Below are positions 9,964 to 19,371 of a stretch of DNA of 64,000 nt, in pieces. The translations under genes were made by a program, and so were the position numbers. Under the pieces are notes generated by a model. The model was not told where the DNA came from. It ran no database searches and was given only the letters and a program-made list of their open reading frames with translations. Source of the DNA: Sphingorhabdus lutea (lineage in GTDB: Bacteria > Pseudomonadota > Alphaproteobacteria > Sphingomonadales > Sphingomonadaceae); NCBI RefSeq assembly GCF_001889025.1, contig NZ_CP018154.1, positions 2,469,042 to 2,533,041 on the forward strand, given 5' to 3'. The number at the start of each line of letters is the position of its first letter. Position 1 is the first letter of the stretch.

Positions 9964-10428
9964 TCAAATATGATGCGCGTGTGTAATCGCCACGGCAAGC
10001 GCATCCGCCGCATCCTCGCCCGCCACATGCACGCCGGGCAATAAAATATTTAACATGGCGGAAATCTGCTCTTTTTTCGCATTACCCTTGCCCACAATGG
10101 ATTTTTTGACCAGCCGCGCCGCATATTCCACCACGGGCGTACCGGTACGCGCCGCGCCCAAAATAACCACGCCACGTGCCTGTGCCAATTTCAACGTGGA
10201 CTGCGGATTTTTATTTACAAAAACTTCCTCCACCGCGACATAATCGGGCCGGAATTTTGATAATATTTCGGCCAATTGCCCATCCAAATCCAATAAACGC
10301 GAGGCAAGCGGCAATTTGGGATTGGTCGTCACCCCGCCATTGGCAATATGCGAAATGCGATTGCCATCACGCTTTATCACGCCCCATCCGGTCGTGCCCA
10401 ATGCGGGATCAAGCCCGATGATTATCAT
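9964..10428 (-). CDS. ruvC: Holliday junction resolvase RuvC
   Basis: RuvC is the dimeric nuclease that cuts Holliday junctions symmetrically. The 154-residue protein has the RNase H-like fold with all four acidic catalytic positions visible: Asp in IIGLDPALGTTGWG, Glu in YVAVEEVF, and the C-terminal Asp pair in AGEDAADALAVAITHAHH. KGNAKKEQI is the usual DNA-contacting segment. It stands 134 bases upstream of ruvA, completing ruvC-ruvA-ruvB. Confidence 0.96.
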   Translation of the reverse strand: MIIIGLDPALGTTGWGVIKRDGNRISHIANGGVTTNPKLPLASRLLDLDGQLAEILSKFRPDYVAVEEVFVNKNPQSTLKLAQARGVVILGAARTGTPVVEYAARLVKKSIVGKGNAKKEQISAMLNILLPGVHVAGEDAADALAVAITHAHHI

Positions 10429-10472
10429 AATGCGGTCCTTGGCCTAGCTATATGTGAAGCGATATGTGAAAA

Positions 10473-11519
10473 TTATTTTTTAACCCGCGCGGCATCGCCA
10501 TCATCCAATGTCGCCCAGCGCACATTCCAGACAAGACCCAATTTTTCCATCGTCCAAATCACCCATCCCGTCATGTCCACTTCATACCATGCAAGGCCGG
10601 TATTGGCGGCGCGGGGGTGGCCATGATGATTATTATGCCATCCCTCACCCAAGGTTAAAAGCGCGATAAGCCAGTTATTGCGCGACCCATCGGCCGTGTT
10701 AAACCTTTGGCTGCCATAAATATGGCCAAAGCTGTTGACGCAAGCAATGGCATGAAGCGCAATGATACAGCGCAAAAATCCAGCGATTAAAATTGTGCCA
10801 ATAATCACCTGCATGTCACCGCCAAATGCCAATGCCCATAGGGTGGGCAGGCCAAGGACGGAGAAAAAGAAAATGGGGATACGATATTTATCAACAAATA
10901 ATATCGCCTTATCCTCTGCCACGCCCTTACCATATACCGCCTCATCGGTGATATTGTCGATAAAGACCCAGCCAAGATGGGCATATTTCCACCCCTTGCG
11001 CCCGCCGGTTTCGCGGCCATAATCATCATAATAGGGGCTGTGAATATCGCCCGGGCGGTCGCTATGTGCATGGTGGCGGCGATGTTCCGCGACCCAGCGG
11101 CGAAGCGAACCAAAAATGCCCAATTGCGCCAATATGCCAATGGCGTAACGCATTGGCGTGCTGGTTTCAAATGCCTTATGTGTGAAAAAACGGTGATATC
11201 CAATCGACATGGACAAGATGTTCATCACATAAAAAACGGCAAAGGCGCTCCATTCCACCCATCCTGTGGGCTGCGTGACAATCCATGCAATCGCGGCGAG
11301 GGCGGGGACATTTTTGGCAAATAGGTAGAATAAATGCTCTTTATTTTTCGCCTTTGATTCAGGAACATTATAACGCACGCCCATTAAAGGCTTGGCAATT
11401 AACTGCTTGGTAATTAAATTTTCTTCATTCTGACTGCTATTTTTATCCAGACTGATCGCGCTATCCTCGCCAATCTTTTCGGGAGAAGATTCTTTCACCT
11501 CTGCAATTTTTGTCGCCAC
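10473..11519 (-). CDS. Membrane fatty-acyl desaturase (delta-9 type)
   Basis: This is a membrane di-iron desaturase that would introduce a double bond into acyl-CoA or lipid-bound chains. The three histidine boxes are HRFFTH (near residue 119), HRRHHAHSD and HNNHH. Four hydrophobic segments flank them. The first 45 residues are a charged cytoplasmic tail. The start is a GTG preceded by GGAG. It sits between yebC and ruvC, which is not a functional partnership I know of; the enzyme probably adjusts membrane fluidity. Regiospecificity cannot be read from sequence. Confidence 0.88.
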   Translation of the reverse strand: MATKIAEVKESSPEKIGEDSAISLDKNSSQNEENLITKQLIAKPLMGVRYNVPESKAKNKEHLFYLFAKNVPALAAIAWIVTQPTGWVEWSAFAVFYVMNILSMSIGYHRFFTHKAFETSTPMRYAIGILAQLGIFGSLRRWVAEHRRHHAHSDRPGDIHSPYYDDYGRETGGRKGWKYAHLGWVFIDNITDEAVYGKGVAEDKAILFVDKYRIPIFFFSVLGLPTLWALAFGGDMQVIIGTILIAGFLRCIIALHAIACVNSFGHIYGSQRFNTADGSRNNWLIALLTLGEGWHNNHHGHPRAANTGLAWYEVDMTGWVIWTMEKLGLVWNVRWATLDDGDAARVKK

Positions 11520-11635
11520 AATGCCAACTCCATCTTATTTCACCACCCCCTTGATATAAGACGAAAATTATTTTCACGCAAATATGTTAATCATCTTTTA
11601 ATCATATATTTAAGATGAACCACGAAAATGGACAA

Positions 11636-11664
11636 AAAATGGGCCGGAAATGCCGACCCATTTT
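11636..11664 (-). terminator. Intrinsic terminator downstream of yebC
   Basis: AAAATGGG and CCCATTTT form the outer stem, CGG and CCG an inner one with loop AAATG. On the minus strand the stem is followed by TT, so it should end the yebC transcript and separate it from the desaturase gene. Confidence 0.65.
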
Positions 11665-11696
11665 AAATTTATGTCATGATATGATGCAAAATATTT

Positions 11697-12440
11697 TTAG
11701 CTTAATTTTTCCAATATTTCATCGGAAACATCATAATTGCCCCATACGGTTTGGACATCATCATCATCTTCCAATGCGTCAATCATTTTGAACAATGTCA
11801 CCGCGTCGGATTCCTCGACATTGACCATCATATGCGGACGCCATGCCAATTTGACGGTTTCCGCCTCGCCCAATGATTGTTCCAATGCGCCAGAAACGGC
11901 GTGCAATTCTTCCATGCTGGTCCAAATTTCATGGCCATCTTCGGATGAGATAATATCATCCGCGCCTGCCTCCATCGCGGCTTCCAAAATCTTTTCCTCA
12001 TCACCGGCGGTGATGGGGTAAAAAATAAATCCTAAACGGTCAAAACCGTGGCTAACCGAACCAGCCGAGCCCATATTGCCGCCATTTTTGGCAAAGGCGG
12101 TGCGGATATTGGTTGCCGAACGGTTGCGATTATCGGTCAATGCCTCCACAATGATGGAAACGCCGCCAGGACCAAATCCTTCATAGCGCAATTCTTCATA
12201 ATCTTCACCCTCGCCGCCCGATGCCTTGTCTATGGCGCGTTGGATATTATCCTTTGGCATTGATTGTGCCTTTGCCGCATTAACGGCAAGACGAAGGCGC
12301 GGGTTCATATCCGGATCGGGCATGCCCATTTTTGCCGCAACGGTAATTTCGCGCGATAATTTGGAGAACATCGCCGAACGTTTTTTGTCCTGCGCGCCCT
12401 TACGATGTTTAATATTTGCAAATTTACTATGGCCTGCCAT
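11697..12440 (-). CDS. yebC: YebC/PmpR/TACO1-family protein
   Basis: The 247-residue cytosolic protein is a full-length YebC family member, starting with the invariant [21 protein letters not shown] and containing [20 protein letters not shown] and [14 protein letters not shown]. Family members have been described as transcriptional regulators and, more recently, as factors that help ribosomes through difficult sequences such as proline runs; TACO1 is the mitochondrial relative. It heads the minus-strand series, as yebC commonly does next to ruvC. Confidence 0.95.
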   Translation of the reverse strand: MAGHSKFANIKHRKGAQDKKRSAMFSKLSREITVAAKMGMPDPDMNPRLRLAVNAAKAQSMPKDNIQRAIDKASGGEGEDYEELRYEGFGPGGVSIIVEALTDNRNRSATNIRTAFAKNGGNMGSAGSVSHGFDRLGFIFYPITAGDEEKILEAAMEAGADDIISSEDGHEIWTSMEELHAVSGALEQSLGEAETVKLAWRPHMMVNVEESDAVTLFKMIDALEDDDDVQTVWGNYDVSDEILEKLS

Positions 12441-12545
12441 GGTCTGCCCTTAATTTATTAAAATATGTTGCCGCCCATAAAGCACTAGGCGCATTGCATC
12501 AAGCCTATCTGATGCAGAGAAGAAAAATTGAAAATCTTATATAGA

Positions 12546-12869
12546 TTAAATGCGAACGGCGGTGCCGGTCACGCTGACCAACATCATCGACCCCTTGCTG
12601 CCTACAACGCCATAATCAATATTAACCGCAATGACAGCATTTGCGCCAAGGTTTACCGCCTCCATCTGCATTTCATATAATGCCTCTTCGCGGCCGCGCT
12701 TTAACACTTTTTCATATTTGCCGGAGCGCCCACCGACAAAATCGGTAACGGAGGCAAAAATATCGCGAAAGAAATTAGCACCAACAATAACCTCTCCCGT
12801 AACCAGCCCCAAATGCTCTTTTACCGGACGCCCCTCAACATGATGTGTGCTGGCTACTAACATGGTCAT
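12546..12869 (-). CDS. YbjQ/DUF74 heavy-metal-binding-domain protein
   Basis: The 107-residue protein is a single YbjQ-type domain: GLVTGEVIVGANFFRDIFASV, GGRSGKYEKVL, the ALYEMQMEAVNLGANAVIAV helix and a closing VTGTAVRI strand. Family members assemble into pentameric rings; a heavy-metal role was proposed from fold but is not proven. No cysteines are present. It lies 42 bases downstream of the DUF2312 gene on the same strand. Confidence 0.85.
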   Translation of the reverse strand: MTMLVASTHHVEGRPVKEHLGLVTGEVIVGANFFRDIFASVTDFVGGRSGKYEKVLKRGREEALYEMQMEAVNLGANAVIAVNIDYGVVGSKGSMMLVSVTGTAVRI

Positions 12870-12911
12870 AAAATTGCTCCTAAAAAATATATTTAATAAT
12901 AATTATTTAAT

Positions 12912-13154
12912 TTATTCAAGACCTAATGCAGCCTTATAAGTATCTAAAATTGCTTCCATCTCAAGACGGTCATTGGTTTCCATTTTACGCAAACGCACGA
13001 TTTGGCGCATGATTTTGGCGTCATATCCTTGTGACTTTGCCTCTGAATATACATCGCGAATATCATCCGCTATGCCTTTTTTCTCTTCTTCCAAACGCTC
13101 CACCCGTTCAATGAATAAACGAAGTTGATCGGCGGCGACATTGCCCTCTGACAT
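12912..13154 (-). CDS. DUF2312 domain protein
   Basis: This is an 80-residue, highly charged helical protein of the DUF2312 family (about the whole length), including [20 protein letters not shown] and [15 protein letters not shown]. The family is common in alphaproteobacteria, is small and cytosolic, and its role is unknown, although GapR, a nucleoid protein that tracks overtwisted DNA, belongs to it. The Lys/Arg pattern of GapR is visible here, so a DNA-binding function is a reasonable inference. CTCCTAAAA read on the minus strand gives a good AGGAG site. Confidence 0.85.
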   Translation of the reverse strand: MSEGNVAADQLRLFIERVERLEEEKKGIADDIRDVYSEAKSQGYDAKIMRQIVRLRKMETNDRLEMEAILDTYKAALGLE

Positions 13155-13353
13155 GAAATTCTCCTAAAATAATAATGTCGTTCGAACAGGAACATTCGAA
13201 TCAATTCTATAATTTCCCATGCTTAATAGTCGGATTGATATTTGGCCATTATATATATGAAAAAAATTTGCGCCTCCATGCGTTTATAGCTTGCATGACG
13301 TAGGGGCATGGCTAAGAACGAAAATGACAACATTATCATCATTTTTATAATAT

Positions 13354-14826
13354 ATGGAAACATCTATGCCCTTGGCCGAAAATTTAAAAAATAAACAGCA
13401 ACGCCGCGTCAAAATATTGGCAACATTGGGCCCCGCAAGTGACAGCCCCGAAATGATTGAAAAGCTGTTTTTGGCGGGGGCAAATGCATTTCGTATCAAT
13501 ATGAGCCATGGGGAACAGGCAGATAAAGCCGCCTTGGTGACCCATATTCGTGCATTGGAACGTAAATATGCCATGCCGACCACCATTTTGGTGGACCTTC
13601 AGGGGCCAAAATTACGCATCGGCAAATTTGCCGGTGGCAAGGTGATGCTGGAAACTGGGGCTGCCTTTACCTTGGATCAATTGGAAGATGACGGCAATGC
13701 CAGCCGGGTGCGCCTGCCGCATCAGGAAATTTTCGATGCTTTAGAGCCACAGACCCGTTTATTATTGGATGATGGTAAATTGGTGCTGCGCGTGCAAAGC
13801 GTGACATCTGATAAAATTGAAACCATTGTCGAAGTGGGCGGGCCTTTATCAGACAGAAAGGGATTAAATGTTCCCGATGTGGTGATTCCCGTGGCGGCAT
13901 TAACCGCAAAGGACAGGTCCGATTTGGCATTTGCCGTGGAACAGGGCGTGGATTGGATTGCGATGAGCTTTGTCCAGCGGCCCGAAGATGTGGCCGAGGG
14001 TCGTAAGTTAATCGGCGGAAAAGCCGCTTTATTGGCAAAAATTGAAAAGCCCGCCGCCATTCAGCGATTGGACGAAATTTTGGAATTGGCCGATGCGGTG
14101 ATGGTGGCGCGTGGTGATTTGGGCGTGGAATTACCCCCTGAACAAGTGCCTCCATTGCAAAAGCAAATTGTCAGCGCAGCCCGCCGCCTTGGCCGCCCCG
14201 TCGTGGTGGCAACACAAATGCTGGAATCGATGATTACATCGCCCAGCCCGACAAGGGCGGAGGTTTCCGACGTTGCCACCGCCATTTATGACGGCGCAGA
14301 CGCCATCATGCTGTCCGCGGAAACCGCCGCCGGCGCATGGCCGGAGGAGGCTGTATCGATTATGGACCGGATTGCCAAACAGGTGGAAAGCGACCCAGAT
14401 TATTATAGCCGCGTCCATTTTACCAAAATAAATGCCGATGAAACCACCGCCGATGCGCTTGCATTGTCCAGCGCACAAATTGTAAAAACCGTGGATACCA
14501 ACGCCATTGTTTGCTTTACATCATCCGGTTCAACCGCGCGGCGCATTTCGCGAGAGCGGCCTGAAGTGCCGATTTTGGTATTAACCCCGCATATCGACAC
14601 CGCCCGCCGTTTGGGCTTATTATGGGGATCATTATCCGTGCGCACCCGCGATATTGGCAGTTTTGAAGAAATGGTTGCCAAGGGCAAGCGAATGGCGATG
14701 CGCCATCATTATGGGCAAGCAGGTGGCCGTTTAATCATGTTGGCGGGTGTTCCCTTTGGCACGCCAGGGTCAACCAATGTGCTGCACGTCGTGCGCTTAA
14801 CTGGCGATGAGCTAAAGGGATTTTAA
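13354..14826 (+). CDS. pyk: Pyruvate kinase
   Basis: Pyruvate kinase makes pyruvate and ATP from phosphoenolpyruvate in the last step of glycolysis. Visible motifs are KILATLGPASDSPEMIEKL, FRINMSHGE, DLQGPKLRIGKF, the active-site region LLAKIEKPAAIQRLDEI, MVARGDLGVELPPEQVP and VVVATQMLESMITSPSPTRAEVSDVA. The C-terminal regulatory domain follows from about residue 350. Start choice is open: ATG at 13354, or ATG at 13366 which has GGAA at a better distance; the protein is 490 or 486 residues, both normal. Confidence 0.96.
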   Translation: METSMPLAENLKNKQQRRVKILATLGPASDSPEMIEKLFLAGANAFRINMSHGEQADKAALVTHIRALERKYAMPTTILVDLQGPKLRIGKFAGGKVMLETGAAFTLDQLEDDGNASRVRLPHQEIFDALEPQTRLLLDDGKLVLRVQSVTSDKIETIVEVGGPLSDRKGLNVPDVVIPVAALTAKDRSDLAFAVEQGVDWIAMSFVQRPEDVAEGRKLIGGKAALLAKIEKPAAIQRLDEILELADAVMVARGDLGVELPPEQVPPLQKQIVSAARRLGRPVVVATQMLESMITSPSPTRAEVSDVATAIYDGADAIMLSAETAAGAWPEEAVSIMDRIAKQVESDPDYYSRVHFTKINADETTADALALSSAQIVKTVDTNAIVCFTSSGSTARRISRERPEVPILVLTPHIDTARRLGLLWGSLSVRTRDIGSFEEMVAKGKRMAMRHHYGQAGGRLIMLAGVPFGTPGSTNVLHVVRLTGDELKGF

Positions 14827-14883
14827 GATATTGGCCGATTTTGATCTGATATAATATCACGCAATATTGATTTATTTTTATTG

Positions 14884-14920
14884 AAAAAAGAAAGGGACGG
14901 TGAGTGTATACCGCCCCTTT
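14884..14920 (-). terminator. Intrinsic terminator for the outer-membrane protein gene
   Basis: AAAGGG-ACGG and CCGC-CCCTTT pair with one mismatch around a loop TGAGTGTATA. On the minus strand the stem is followed by a U-rich run (complement of AAAAAAG at 14884-14890). It could also help end pyk transcripts on the plus strand. Confidence 0.75.
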
Positions 14921-14946
14921 CTCCCTTATCCAATCCTATTAAGGGA

Positions 14947-15465
14947 TTAGAAGTTAAATTGCACACCAACTGTGGCACGTGTGCTGTCAAATGCAATGGT
15001 ATCAACAACTGCACGCAAACGCACATTTTCGTTCAGCTTAAACTGTCCGCCAATGCCGACCAAATAATCACCATCAGTATCGTCTAAACCAGCAGGAACT
15101 GGTGCGCCAGCAATGTGAGACAGATCAAAATCAACTTCTTGATATCCGCCGCGCACGAATAATTGATGCCCCTCGCCAACATTAACGCCCAATTTGGTCG
15201 CAATGCCATATTCGCTGTCAATTGCGCCAGTACCAAGATTGAAATTGCCTTCTAAACCAATGACAAATTGACCGCCCAATGGCACGTCAACACCGGCATA
15301 GCCGCCAAAAATTGCGCCATCATCACGGGCAACGCCTGCGCCAATATCATGATAGCCAGCGGTTGCACCGACATAGGTTTCAACCTTTTGCTCTTCTTGA
15401 GCAAATGCAGGTGCGGAGAGGGTGGAAACAGCAGCCAAAGCCGCAAGAACAGTAATTTTTTTCAT
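14947..15465 (-). CDS. Small outer-membrane beta-barrel protein
   Basis: The 172-residue protein has a clear signal peptide (MKKITVLAALAAVSTLSAPAF, cleaved near FAQEEQ) and alternating hydrophobic/polar strands typical of an eight-stranded OmpA/opacity-type barrel. It ends in RATVGVQFNF; a terminal Phe in such a strand is the recognition signal for BAM-mediated assembly. No loop or periplasmic domain gives a specific function. A single-gene unit with its own terminator. Confidence 0.8.
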   Translation of the reverse strand: MKKITVLAALAAVSTLSAPAFAQEEQKVETYVGATAGYHDIGAGVARDDGAIFGGYAGVDVPLGGQFVIGLEGNFNLGTGAIDSEYGIATKLGVNVGEGHQLFVRGGYQEVDFDLSHIAGAPVPAGLDDTDGDYLVGIGGQFKLNENVRLRAVVDTIAFDSTRATVGVQFNF

Positions 15466-15636
15466 TATTTAACTCCATAAAAAATCAGACTCTTTGATCT
15501 GATAAATTGGAAATAATGCTTTAATTCTTTCTGCCAAGTGAACAGGCCATTCAGAAATATGACAAAGATAGATAATGTTATAAATTGTAACTAAATTTGA
15601 CCATATTGTTGCAAAATGGCAACATATTTGCTGCGC

Positions 15637-16668
15637 TTATTCGGGTAATAACAGGCTGCTATCGCCATAGCTGTAAAATCGATAGTCATTTTTGATGGCA
15701 TGGGCATAAATATGTTGCATTTTTGCCCGCCCCATTAACGCGCTGACCAACATGAATAATGTGGATTTGGGCAAATGGAAATTGGTCATCAACCCATTTA
15801 TGATTTTAAATTCATATCCAGGGGTGATGAAAATATCGGTCTCCCCCGAAAAAGGATGCAGCAATCCATCATCCCCTGCCGCGCTTTCCATTAACCGCAG
15901 CGATGTTGTGCCCACAGCAATCACCCGCCCGCCATTAGCCCGCACATTGTTAATTTTATCGGCTGTTTCTGGTTCAATCACGCCCCATTCGGCATGCATT
16001 TTATGATCAGCGACATTTTCCACCTTAACCGGCAGGAACGTTCCCGCCCCCACATGCAGGGTCAGGGTCGCGGTTAATATCCCCGCCCTTGCCAAATTAT
16101 CCATCAATTCTGGCGTAAAATGCAGCGCAGCCGTGGGGGCAGCAACCGCCCCTTCCTTATCCGCGAACATGGTCTGATAATCATCATAATCACGTTCATC
16201 AATATTGCGTTTCGCGGCGATATAGGGCGGCAAAGGCATTGTGCCCGCGCGGTGCAGCAATGTTTCCACCGGTTCATCGCCATCAAATCTTATGTAAAAA
16301 CTGCCATCGGGTAATTTATCGGTGGCATGGGCAGTGACATCAGCACCAAAAATAATTTGCTGCCCCGGTTTTAATCTTTTGCCATTTCGGACAAATGCCT
16401 GCCAACTGCGCAGGTCAATCCGTTTATGCAGGGTCACGCCAATTCGCGCCTCCCCCCTTCTGCCCTCCAATTGTGCCGGAATGACTTTAGTGTCATTAAA
16501 CACCAAAATATCCCCTGCCCTTAATAAATTGGGCAAATCCGAAACAATTTTATTCGCAAAGGGTGCATCGCCATCGACATGCAATAATTTTGCGCTGTCA
16601 CGGGGGACAGCGGGACGTATTGCGATATTTTCGCTTGGCAGATGAAAGTCAAAATCATGAAGTTGCAT
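15637..16668 (-). CDS. queA: tRNA preQ1(34) ribosyltransferase-isomerase QueA
   Basis: QueA transfers the ribosyl group of S-adenosylmethionine onto preQ1 in tRNA, forming epoxyqueuosine. The start at 16668 gives MQLHDFDFHLPSENIA, the normal N-terminus, and the preceding AAAGGGGCAGC is its ribosome site; a longer frame from 16683 would translate that site. Further signatures are GDILVFNDTKVIPAQLEGRR, LHVGAGTFLPVK, RVIAVGTTSLRLMES and NFHLPKSTLFMLVSAL. Length (343 residues) is normal. The usual partner tgt is not adjacent. Confidence 0.96.
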   Translation of the reverse strand: MQLHDFDFHLPSENIAIRPAVPRDSAKLLHVDGDAPFANKIVSDLPNLLRAGDILVFNDTKVIPAQLEGRRGEARIGVTLHKRIDLRSWQAFVRNGKRLKPGQQIIFGADVTAHATDKLPDGSFYIRFDGDEPVETLLHRAGTMPLPPYIAAKRNIDERDYDDYQTMFADKEGAVAAPTAALHFTPELMDNLARAGILTATLTLHVGAGTFLPVKVENVADHKMHAEWGVIEPETADKINNVRANGGRVIAVGTTSLRLMESAAGDDGLLHPFSGETDIFITPGYEFKIINGLMTNFHLPKSTLFMLVSALMGRAKMQHIYAHAIKNDYRFYSYGDSSLLLPE

Positions 16669-16714
16669 TGCTGCCCCTTTCAATAATTTCGCTCTTTGTG
16701 CAATTAAAAACCGC

Positions 16715-17407
16715 TTATTGGGCGTTTAGATCATCTAAACTTATCTGCTTTTCATCCGGCTGAACAGGTGATGGCGAAACAGGCGCCGCCATGGCCGGTG
16801 CGGCTTTATTATCCGTCTTCATCGATGCCTGAACAATTCGGCTGGGATTGACGGGCGGCTCGCCGCGCTGAATCGCATCAACATATTGCATGCCCGACAT
16901 CACACGCCCAAATATGCTATAATTATTATCAAGGCTGAATCTAGGTTGGAACACGATAAAAAATTGGCTGTTCGCCGAATTTTTATCCTGCGCCCGCGCC
17001 ATTGAAACCGTGCCGCGCACATGGGGAAGAGTTGAAAATTCCGCCTGAAGATCGGGCAAATCCGACCCGTTTAAGCCCGTTCCCGTGGGGTCACCGCCCT
17101 GCGCCATAAATCCATCAATCACGCGGTGAAACACCAAACCATCATAAAATCCCTGCGCAGTCAGCGTCTTAATCCGCTCCACATGTCCAGGGGCGACTTC
17201 GGGATATAATTGAATCATGACACGCCCACCGGTGCTAAGGTCCAACACCCAGATATTTTCATCAAGCGCCTGTGACGGCGGCACGGGCATGGAAGCGGCA
17301 GGCGCAGCCGGCGCAGCATCCTGCGCATTGGCCAAGGGCGGCATGAATGCACATGCCGATAAAATGGCCATTGCCGTCAATTTGCGGGCAGATAAAAAAT
17401 TCAACAT
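16715..17407 (-). CDS. Exported cyclophilin-type peptidyl-prolyl isomerase
   Basis: After a signal peptide (KLTAMAILSACAFMPPLANAQ) and an Ala/Pro linker comes a cyclophilin domain with LVFHRVIDGFMAQGGDPTGTG, RGTVSMARAQDKNSANSQFF and FGRVMSGMQYVDAI. The catalytic Arg (FHRV) and the Gln-Phe-Phe/Ile patch (QFFI) are present, so it should be an active periplasmic prolyl isomerase. A Pro/Ala tail ends the protein. It precedes queA by 46 bases. An in-frame TTG at 17425 is an alternative start. Confidence 0.9.
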   Translation of the reverse strand: MLNFLSARKLTAMAILSACAFMPPLANAQDAAPAAPAASMPVPPSQALDENIWVLDLSTGGRVMIQLYPEVAPGHVERIKTLTAQGFYDGLVFHRVIDGFMAQGGDPTGTGLNGSDLPDLQAEFSTLPHVRGTVSMARAQDKNSANSQFFIVFQPRFSLDNNYSIFGRVMSGMQYVDAIQRGEPPVNPSRIVQASMKTDNKAAPAMAAPVSPSPVQPDEKQISLDDLNAQ

Positions 17408-17638
17408 TATAATCTTTACTCTCAACTAATCCTATTTTCTTGCTATCCTATAATCAACCATGCTGTCCATGTCATGAATGAAATAGCCATATTTAAATTA
17501 TATTTATCCAATGCTGCCATTTATATATAATCCGCCATCAAATGAAATATGCTTTAATCGGTCAATTAAATATCATTTGACCTGCGCGTCATCTTCCTAT
17601 TTATTGCGAATGGAAAAATAATATCCCTAGGAGAGAAT

Positions 17639-18793
17639 ATGTCATTAGATAACATCCCACGCAGCGCCTATAATGAAGATCATGAGGCGTTTCGCGCCTC
17701 TGTCCGCGCCTTTATGCAAAAAGAAGTCGCCCCAAATGCAAAACAATGGGACGAGGATAAAATTGTGCCAAAGGATTTATGGCCAAAGGCAGGGGCGCTG
17801 GGCATGTTATGCCCCACCGTGCCAGAGGAATATGGCGGCCTTGGCCTTGATTTTGGATATAATGCCATTGTTGATGAAGAAACCAGCTATACGGGCGGAT
17901 CGCCGCTTGGCTTTTCCCTACAATCCGACATTGTGGTCAATTATATCGTCCAATATGGCAGTGAAGAGCAAAAGCTAAAATGGCTGCCCAAAATGGTGTC
18001 TGGCGAAGTCGTTACCGCCATTGCCATGACCGAACCGGGCACGGGCAGCGACCTGCAATCCATTCGAACCACAGCCAAAAAAGACGGCAATCATTATGTG
18101 ATTAACGGGTCAAAAACCTATATCACCAATGGTCAAAATGCCGATTTGGTTCTGGTGTGCGTTAAAACCGATACCGAGGTGCAGCCCGCATGGAAGGGCG
18201 TTTCCATTGTGTTGGTGGAGGCAGAGCGCGAAGGATTTGAACGTGGCCGCAATCTTGACAAAATTGGCATGGACGCCGCCGATACGTCGGAATTATTTTT
18301 TAACGATGTGCGCGTGCCCATTACCAATTGTTTGGGCGAAGAGGGCAAAGGCTTTATATATTTGATGAGCGAATTACCCCAAGAACGCCTATCCATTGCG
18401 GTATCAGCGCAGGCATCTGCACAAAAAGCATATGATGACACGGTGGAATTTGTGAAAGAACGCAAGGCATTTGGAAAAACTGTTTTTGATTTTCAAAATA
18501 CCCGCTTTGTCTTGGCTGACTTAAAAACCAAATTGCAGGTGGGCTGGGCGCATTTGGATTGGGCATTGAACCGCCATTATAAAAAAGAACTGACCAATGA
18601 AGAAGGCGCGGCGGCCAAATTATGGCATACTGACCTGCAATGGGAGGTGATGGACAAATGCCTGCAATTACATGGCGGCGCGGGTTATATGAATGAATAT
18701 CCCATTGCCCGGGCATGGCGCGGCGCGCGCGTTACCCGCATTTTTGGTGGCACAAATGAAATTATGAAAGAGTTAATCGGCAGAACATTGTAA
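17639..18793 (+). CDS. Acyl-CoA dehydrogenase
   Basis: The 384-residue flavoprotein has the full three-domain acyl-CoA dehydrogenase fold: an N-terminal helical domain, the beta domain with the FAD-contacting AMTEPGTGSDLQSI and YITNGQNADLVLV, and the C-terminal helical domain with ERKAFGKTVFDFQNTRF, QLHGGAGYMNEYPIARAWRG and RIFGGTNEIMKELIGR. The catalytic base is probably the Glu of RIFGGTNEIM or its usual equivalent in this family. AGGAGAGA stands before the ATG. It would feed beta-oxidation; chain-length preference is unknown. Confidence 0.93.
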   Translation: MSLDNIPRSAYNEDHEAFRASVRAFMQKEVAPNAKQWDEDKIVPKDLWPKAGALGMLCPTVPEEYGGLGLDFGYNAIVDEETSYTGGSPLGFSLQSDIVVNYIVQYGSEEQKLKWLPKMVSGEVVTAIAMTEPGTGSDLQSIRTTAKKDGNHYVINGSKTYITNGQNADLVLVCVKTDTEVQPAWKGVSIVLVEAEREGFERGRNLDKIGMDAADTSELFFNDVRVPITNCLGEEGKGFIYLMSELPQERLSIAVSAQASAQKAYDDTVEFVKERKAFGKTVFDFQNTRFVLADLKTKLQVGWAHLDWALNRHYKKELTNEEGAAAKLWHTDLQWEVMDKCLQLHGGAGYMNEYPIARAWRGARVTRIFGGTNEIMKELIGRTL

Positions 18794-18824
18794 AATTACT
18801 GTCATAAAAATTGAACATATTATT

Positions 18825-18859
18825 GAAAAGCGGCCTCTTTATTGAGTATGCCGCTTTTC
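18825..18859 (+). terminator. Hairpin after acyl-CoA dehydrogenase gene
   Basis: GAAAAGCGGC (18825-18834) and GCCGCTTTTC (18850-18859) form a perfect 10-bp stem around a 15-base loop. The T run is inside the stem, so termination is likely but less certain. Confidence 0.6.
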
Positions 18860-18883
18860 ACCATATAAGAAGAAAGAATAATA

Positions 18884-19318
18884 ATGTCCCGTCCTGAAAG
18901 CTGGCAGTTAATTGCCGATAATTATCCATTTAGCCACCGCACCGAAACGCGCTTTGCCGATTTGGACATGCTTGGCCATATCAATAATGTGGCAATGGCA
19001 GGATTATTTGAACATGGGCGCGGCAAATTTAACCATGCCATAGAGGTGGAGCGCCGCACCGCCGACCAACGTTGGTTAATCGCCAAAGTAGAGATAAATT
19101 ATATCGCGGAAAGTTTTTTCCCCGACCCTGTGGATATTTGTAGTGGCATTTCGCGAATCGGGTCATCCAGTTGGGATATTGCATCGGCGGCATTTCAAAA
19201 TGATGTCTGCGTTGCGACCTGCGTCACCACAATTGTATTGACCAATAAGGATGGTTCGGTGCGCATCAATGATGATTTACGCGCGGAATTTGAGCGTTTA
19301 ACAGTAAAGGGCGCGTAA
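18884..19318 (+). CDS. 4HBT-family acyl-CoA thioesterase
   Basis: The 144-residue protein is a single hot-dog domain with the active-site segment TRFADLDMLGHINNVAMAGLFEHGR, the Asp/His-Asn-Asn arrangement of the 4-hydroxybenzoyl-CoA thioesterase family, followed by LIAKVEINYIAESFFPDPVDI. It probably hydrolyses an acyl-CoA. Lying downstream of an acyl-CoA dehydrogenase, it may work in the same lipid pathway, although a hairpin separates them. AAGAAAGAATA precedes the ATG. Confidence 0.82.
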   Translation: MSRPESWQLIADNYPFSHRTETRFADLDMLGHINNVAMAGLFEHGRGKFNHAIEVERRTADQRWLIAKVEINYIAESFFPDPVDICSGISRIGSSSWDIASAAFQNDVCVATCVTTIVLTNKDGSVRINDDLRAEFERLTVKGA

Positions 19319-19371
19319 ATACCCAAATGGCAAATAAATTTCATTTTTAAGCAGAAAATTTCGGTTTTCAC

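Noticed and set aside
13181..13203. GTTCGAAC and ATTCGAAT near 13181-13203, considered as tRNA T-arm or LexA box
   Set aside because: No cloverleaf can be built around them and the spacing fits neither the alphaproteobacterial GTTC-N7-GTTC LexA site nor any other operator I know.
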